In this document: piece by piece, positions 6,949 through 10,492 of the stretch
Position numbering within the stretch: the first letter of the stretch is position 1
Layout of the letters: each line of letters begins with the position of its first letter
NCBI GenBank assembly: GCA_947177645.1
Contig: CAMWVJ010000013.1
Span: 1-10,492, forward strand
Direction of reading: 5' to 3'
Source of the DNA: an uncultured Desulfovibrio sp.
Lineage (GTDB): Bacteria; Desulfobacterota; Desulfovibrionia; Desulfovibrionales; Desulfovibrionaceae
DNA length: 10,492 bases
The notes under the pieces: model-generated
Told to the model about the DNA's origin: nothing
Database searches by the model: none
What the model saw: the letters and a program-made list of their open reading frames with translations, nothing else
Translations under genes and position numbers: made by a program

Positions 6949-7971
6949 ATGAGCGACACACAAGAGCACGCCGCGGCCAAGACGCACGGCGGCAAGCTGG
7001 GCCTCATCCTGCTGCTCGCCACCGTGGCCTGCGTGGGCATCTTCGTCATCTGGGGCGTGTGGCGCGCGGCCTTTCCGCCGCTGCCTCCCTTTCAGGGCCA
7101 GATGGAAGGCCGCACCATCAGCATCTCCTCAAAAGTGCCGGGCCGCGTGAAGGAAGTGCTGGTGGAGGCCGGCGAGAGCGTGAGCGCCGGGCAGGTGGTG
7201 GCGCGCATGCACCTGCCCGAAATCGAAGCCAAGCTCGCCGAGGCGCGTGCGCGCGACCGCGCGGCCGAGGCGCAGCAGAGCATGGTGGACGAGGGCCTGC
7301 GCCCGCAGGAAAAGCAAGCCGCCCACGCGGAATGGGAGCGTGCCCAGGCCGCGGCCGACCTCGACCGCAAGACCTATGACCGCATCGCGGCGCTCTTCCG
7401 GGACGGGCTCGTCTCGCGTGAGCGCCATGACGAGGCCCGCGCCCGAATGCTCGCCAGCGCCGACCAGGCGGCTGCCGCGAAACAGGTCTATGACCTCGCG
7501 CAGGCCGGCTCGCGGCCGCAGGAGAAGGCGGCGGCCAGCGCCGAGACCAGCGAGGCTGCGGCCGTGGTCAGCGAGGTGGCGTCGCTCGCGGACGACGTGG
7601 AGCTGAAGGCACCGCACGCGGGCGAGGTGGACAAGGTGGTGCTGGTGGCGGGCGAGCTCGCCGGCGCGGGCTTCCCGGTGCTCACGGTGGTCAACCTAGA
7701 CGACCAGTGGGCGAGTTTCAACATCCGGGAGGAGAGCCTGCCCGGCATTACCGTGGGCCATGTGTTCAAGGCCCGGGTGCCGGCCCTCGGGCGCGACGGC
7801 ATCGACTTCAAGGTCTACTACATCAGCCCGCGCGCCAGCTACGCCACCTGGCGCAGCACCCGCGAGGACTCGGGCTATGACATGAAGACCTTTGAAGTGC
7901 GCGCGCGGCCCGTGGAAAAGATCGCGAATCTCAGGCCCGGCATGACCGTGCTGGTGGACAGGGAGCGATGA
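6949..7971 (+). CDS. HlyD/YbhG-type periplasmic membrane fusion protein
   Basis: This 340-aa adaptor links an inner-membrane transporter to the outer-membrane channel. The ATG at 6949, 2 nt after the upstream stop, is chosen although the frame stays open further upstream; the extension lies inside the TolC-type gene and reads as its shadow. Residues 17-38 form a single membrane anchor and the rest is periplasmic. The first lipoyl-like half is about 54-92 (GRVKEVLVEAGESVSAGQVV) and the second about 219-250 (ELKAPHAGEVDKVVLVAGE). Between them is a helical hairpin flanked by matching RPQEK motifs at 118-122 and 189-193, as the RxEEI-type motifs flank the hairpin in YbhG-like proteins. A beta-barrel region (about 250-330) ends in LRPGMTVLVD. 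The stop overlaps the next start as ATGA (7968-7971). YbhG relatives work with ABC-2 exporters, which agrees with the next two genes. Confidence 0.9.
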   Translation: MSDTQEHAAAKTHGGKLGLILLLATVACVGIFVIWGVWRAAFPPLPPFQGQMEGRTISISSKVPGRVKEVLVEAGESVSAGQVVARMHLPEIEAKLAEARARDRAAEAQQSMVDEGLRPQEKQAAHAEWERAQAAADLDRKTYDRIAALFRDGLVSRERHDEARARMLASADQAAAAKQVYDLAQAGSRPQEKAAASAETSEAAAVVSEVASLADDVELKAPHAGEVDKVVLVAGELAGAGFPVLTVVNLDDQWASFNIREESLPGITVGHVFKARVPALGRDGIDFKVYYISPRASYATWRSTREDSGYDMKTFEVRARPVEKIANLRPGMTVLVDRER

Positions 7972-9164
7972 GCGCCCCGCGCCGCTGGTTCGCCGGCGTC
8001 TTTGGCTCCATGGTGCGCGAGTGCCGGGAGTGGGCCGGCAATGCCCGGGAAGTGATCTTCTGCAACATCATGCCCCTTGTGTGGATGCTCATCGTCTGGG
8101 GCCTGCTCGGGCAGGGCATCATGACCAGGGTGCCCGTGGCGCTGGTGGACGAGGACAAAAGCTCCGCCTCGCGCGAGGTCATCCGCGCGCTCGATGCCAA
8201 CCGGGCCCTCGGGCTCGAAAGCTACGAGAACAGCATCGGGGCGCTGGCGGCCATGCGCCAGGGCGCGGTCTACGGGGTCATCGTCATCCCGGCGGGCTAC
8301 ATGCGCGACGCGCTCACCGGCGCGGGTGGCACCGTGGTCATCCACACGGACGAAAACCGCTATGCCGTGGGCGGCACCTTCGCCATCGAGACGGCCGAGG
8401 TCATGGACGGCCTCTCGCAGGAGCGCACGGCGCAAAAGCTCCTTCAGGCAGGCGCGGGCGCCACTGGCGCCGAGCGCATCCTTTCCCTCGTGCATCCCGA
8501 TTTTTACCGGCTCGCCAACATGGGCTCGAGCTTCCTCATCTTTCTCTCCTCCACGCTCATCCCGGGGCTGATCATCATCGGCGCCACCTTCGCCTTCATG
8601 ACCGCCATCCTGCGCGAGATCTGGAACCGCAGCGTGGCCGCGTGGCTGGCCTCGGCCGGCGGCAGCTTCGGCGCCGCCCTCGTGGGCAAGCTCACGCCGC
8701 ACTACGTCTATTACTGCCTCGTCATCCTCTTCTACATCGCGCTCTTCAGCGGCTACGGCGGCTTCGCGCCGGCGGGCTCGGTCATCACCTGGTTTTTCTG
8801 CGGCGCCGCGGCCGTGGCCGCCATCGCGGCCATGTGCGTGCTCATCACCGGCATTGCGCCCACCTGGCGGCTCGCGCTGGTGATTTCAGTGGGCTATGCG
8901 GCGCCGGCGCTGCCCTTCTCCGGCTTTTCCATCCCGCTTGACTCCATGGACGCGGGCGTGCGTTTTTACGCCGACTTTTTGCCACTCACCTGGTATATCC
9001 GCGGCCAGTCGCAGGTCTGGGCGCTCGGCGCCGGGCTTGACGAGCTGGGCACCACCTTCCTCGCGCTTGGCTTGCTCTTCGTGGTGCCGCTCATCATCGG
9101 ACTGCCCTTTTTCCGCCGCAAATACGGGCGCTTCGCGGCCAGCGAGGAGGCGGCCCGGCCATGA
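7968..9164 (+). CDS. ABC-2 type transporter permease (first of two)
   Basis: This 398-aa inner-membrane permease has the YbhS/YhhJ-like ABC-2 layout: one N-terminal helix (about 29-48), a large periplasmic domain (about 50-180) starting PVALVDEDKSSASREV, then hydrophobic segments near 189-209, 245-265, 272-298, 303-322 and 364-381. The PFSGFSIP segment before LPLTWYIRG is the loop signature of this fold. The start overlaps the previous stop (ATGA), so the two are translationally coupled, and it ends in a second ATGA overlap with the next permease. It has only 5 cysteines. Such permeases normally pair as a heterodimer and are driven by a separate or fused ATP-binding subunit, which is not encoded in this window. 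Substrates in the wider family include drugs, cations and lipids; none can be assigned here. Confidence 0.88.
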   Translation: MSAPRRWFAGVFGSMVRECREWAGNAREVIFCNIMPLVWMLIVWGLLGQGIMTRVPVALVDEDKSSASREVIRALDANRALGLESYENSIGALAAMRQGAVYGVIVIPAGYMRDALTGAGGTVVIHTDENRYAVGGTFAIETAEVMDGLSQERTAQKLLQAGAGATGAERILSLVHPDFYRLANMGSSFLIFLSSTLIPGLIIIGATFAFMTAILREIWNRSVAAWLASAGGSFGAALVGKLTPHYVYYCLVILFYIALFSGYGGFAPAGSVITWFFCGAAAVAAIAAMCVLITGIAPTWRLALVISVGYAAPALPFSGFSIPLDSMDAGVRFYADFLPLTWYIRGQSQVWALGAGLDELGTTFLALGLLFVVPLIIGLPFFRRKYGRFAASEEAARP

Positions 9165-10342
9165 CGCCCGCACGCTGCTTTGCCACGGCCTTTCGCCAGT
9201 GCTGCACCAACATGGCCTGCGCGCCGCTCTTCATGGCGGCCATCGTGCTCTATGCCGCCTATTATTGCTGGCCCTACATGGCACAGCTCCCCGACCATAT
9301 CCACTGCGCCATCGTGGACGGGGACGGCTCGCCGCTCTCGCGTGAGCTCGTCATGGAATTTCGCGCCACGCCCGACCTCAATATCCTGCAAGTCACCGAG
9401 AACCGGCAGGAAGCCATCCTGGCCATGAAGCGCGCCGAGGTCTCGGCCATCCTCGAGATCCCGCCCCATTTCGGGCGCGACGTGGCGGCCGCGGTGCCCA
9501 CGGCCATCACCCTCACCGCCGACGGCGCCTACCTCGTGGGCGGGCGCATCTCCACGGCCGGGGCCAGCGGCCCGCTTGCGGCTGCGGCAAGCCGCGCCGT
9601 GGCCGCGTGGCTCCGCGCGCAGGGCGCATCGGCCTCTGAGCTCGCGCGCATGGAGATGCAGGCGCCCGCGCTCGTCACCGTGGCGGCGTACAACACCATT
9701 TCCGGCTATCTCAATTTCGCGGTGCCCATCGTCTTTGTCATCGTGTTCCAGACGCTCATGTGCGCCGGCATGGGGATGCTGTTCAACGCCTGGTACATGA
9801 GCGCGGAGCGGCCGGCCGTGCTTGCGGCCGCGCTTGGCTCGCCGCTCTGCCTCTTCGCCGTGCAGATGACGGTGTTCTTCCTCTGCCTGTTCTGGACCCT
9901 GTTCATCGAGGGGCCGGTCTTTTATCTTCAGGGCATCAATTCCTTCCAGAATATCCCGGCCACGCTCGGCATGTGCGCGGCCTTCTCGCTGGCCGTGAGC
10001 TCGCTCGCCTGCCTGCTTTCGCTCCTGCTCGGGCCGACGCACTTCGTCATGCAGGCGGTGGTGCTCTCGGCGCTCCCCTGCGTGTTCATTTCCGGCAATC
10101 TCTGGCCCACGCAGAACATTCCCTTCTTTTTCCAGTGCCTCGGCTGGCTCTTCCCGAGCACGCCCGGCTCCTACGGCATCATCCGCGCCTCGCAGTGCGG
10201 CGCAAACGTGGCCGAGGCGGCGCCCTATATGGCGCACCTCCTGCTGCTGGCGGTCGTGTATTTCCTGCTCGCGTGCCTCGAGGCCCGGCGCCAGGCCAGG
10301 AGAGCGGCCGGAGCGGAGCAGGGCACGGCCCACGCCGCCTGA
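9161..10342 (+). CDS. ABC-2 type transporter permease (second of two, cysteine-rich)
   Basis: This 393-aa inner-membrane permease is a diverged partner of the preceding one with the same layout: an N-terminal helix (about 20-40), a periplasmic domain (about 45-180, starting CAIVDGDGSPLSREL), then five hydrophobic segments. The ISGNLWP segment before LFPSTPGSYGIIRASQ corresponds to the FSGFSIP loop of the partner. GAGGAGG (9144-9150) lies 10 nt before the ATG, which overlaps the upstream stop. The protein has 15 cysteines, including C6, C14, C15 and C20 in its first 20 residues, against 5 in its partner. The C-terminus is an Arg/Ala-rich cytoplasmic tail. The two permeases probably form the heterodimeric pore. 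It closes the cassette; no hairpin terminator was seen after it. Confidence 0.87.
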   Translation: MTPARCFATAFRQCCTNMACAPLFMAAIVLYAAYYCWPYMAQLPDHIHCAIVDGDGSPLSRELVMEFRATPDLNILQVTENRQEAILAMKRAEVSAILEIPPHFGRDVAAAVPTAITLTADGAYLVGGRISTAGASGPLAAAASRAVAAWLRAQGASASELARMEMQAPALVTVAAYNTISGYLNFAVPIVFVIVFQTLMCAGMGMLFNAWYMSAERPAVLAAALGSPLCLFAVQMTVFFLCLFWTLFIEGPVFYLQGINSFQNIPATLGMCAAFSLAVSSLACLLSLLLGPTHFVMQAVVLSALPCVFISGNLWPTQNIPFFFQCLGWLFPSTPGSYGIIRASQCGANVAEAAPYMAHLLLLAVVYFLLACLEARRQARRAAGAEQGTAHAA

Positions 10343-10353
10343 CGCCCCGGCCT

Positions 10354-10381
10354 TTGACTTTTGCGCGGCCCGCGCTATGGT
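10354..10381 (+). promoter_or_regulatory. Sigma70-like promoter with a palindrome in its spacer
   Basis: TTGACT (10354-10359), the same -35 hexamer as at 5424, is followed after 16 nt by TATGGT (10376-10381, four of six -10 bases). The spacer carries GCGCG-GCC-CGCGC (10363-10375), ending directly before the -10 box. A gene start lies 38 nt downstream. The palindrome may be a repressor site, but it is short and made of common bases for this DNA. Confidence 0.45.
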
Positions 10382-10419
10382 GCGCCAGCGCATCCCCCCT
10401 GAACCCTCCCGGAGACCTC

Positions 10420-10492
10420 ATGCCCGGCACCCGGGCCCCATCCCTCAGCCGCCTATATGACCCGCTTGAACCCATATGGGAAGGCGCGGCCC
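10420..10492 (+). CDS. Start of an unrecognised gene running off the window
   Basis: ATG at 10420 opens 24 codons to the right edge, reading MPGTRAPSLSRLYDPLEP and on, with GGAGA (10411-10415) 4 nt upstream and a promoter-like element before it. The 24 residues are too few to recognise a family. They do not resemble the N-terminus of an ABC ATP-binding subunit, and the 77-nt gap and own promoter suggest it is not part of the export cassette. Confidence 0.5.
   Translation, partial: MPGTRAPSLSRLYDPLEPIWEGAA

Noticed and set aside
7021..7035. C28 of the membrane fusion protein as a lipoprotein cysteine.
   Set aside because: It lies in the middle of the membrane segment and the preceding TVA does not fit a lipobox well, so a transmembrane anchor is more likely.
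8966..10393. A 475-codon minus-strand open frame opposite the second permease.
   Set aside because: Low-complexity Arg/Gly/His/Ala-rich translation, antisense to a gene with clear membrane topology; a codon-bias artefact.

Overview
The window comes from a GC-rich (about two-thirds G+C by eye), Gram-negative sulfate-reducing bacterium, most likely a Desulfovibrio-type member of the Desulfobacterota. The main evidence is a qmoABC locus, which encodes the membrane complex passing electrons between menaquinone and APS reductase in dissimilatory sulfate reduction. The Gram-negative envelope follows from a TolC-type outer-membrane channel and from QmoC being of the membrane, HdrC-HdrE fusion type. 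No gene identifies a species. All complete genes are on the + strand.

Region 1 (1-5276) is the respiratory operon. It holds qmoA (5' end cut by the window edge), qmoB, qmoC and a fourth small gene in the place of the qmoABC-linked hypothetical gene of Desulfovibrio (DVU0851 in D. vulgaris, sometimes called qmoD). The qmoA-qmoB gap is 5 nt and the qmoB-qmoC gap 12 nt; the fourth gene follows after 60 nt. qmoB, qmoC and the fourth gene each have a strong Shine-Dalgarno sequence 8 nt before ATG. QmoA and QmoB are HdrA-like flavoproteins. QmoB adds two [4Fe-4S] motifs and an MvhD-like C-terminus. QmoC joins an HdrC-like ferredoxin domain to a six-helix, NarI/HdrE-like cytochrome b domain. A near-perfect intrinsic terminator at 5303-5333 closes the unit.

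Region 2 (5334-5545) is an intergenic control region with three GCCCGGG copies, a sigma70-like promoter and a start-codon region that may fold.

Region 3 (5546-10342) is a tight four-gene export cassette: TolC-type outer-membrane factor, YbhG/HlyD-type membrane fusion protein and two ABC-2 permeases. The last three genes are linked by a 2-nt gap and two ATGA overlaps. Together they could span the envelope, but no ATP-binding subunit is present in the window, which is the main oddity. The substrate cannot be read from the sequence.

Region 4 (10343-10492) has a promoter-like element followed by the first 24 codons of an unrecognised gene that leaves the window. No tRNA, rRNA, CRISPR array, insertion sequence or phage gene was seen.
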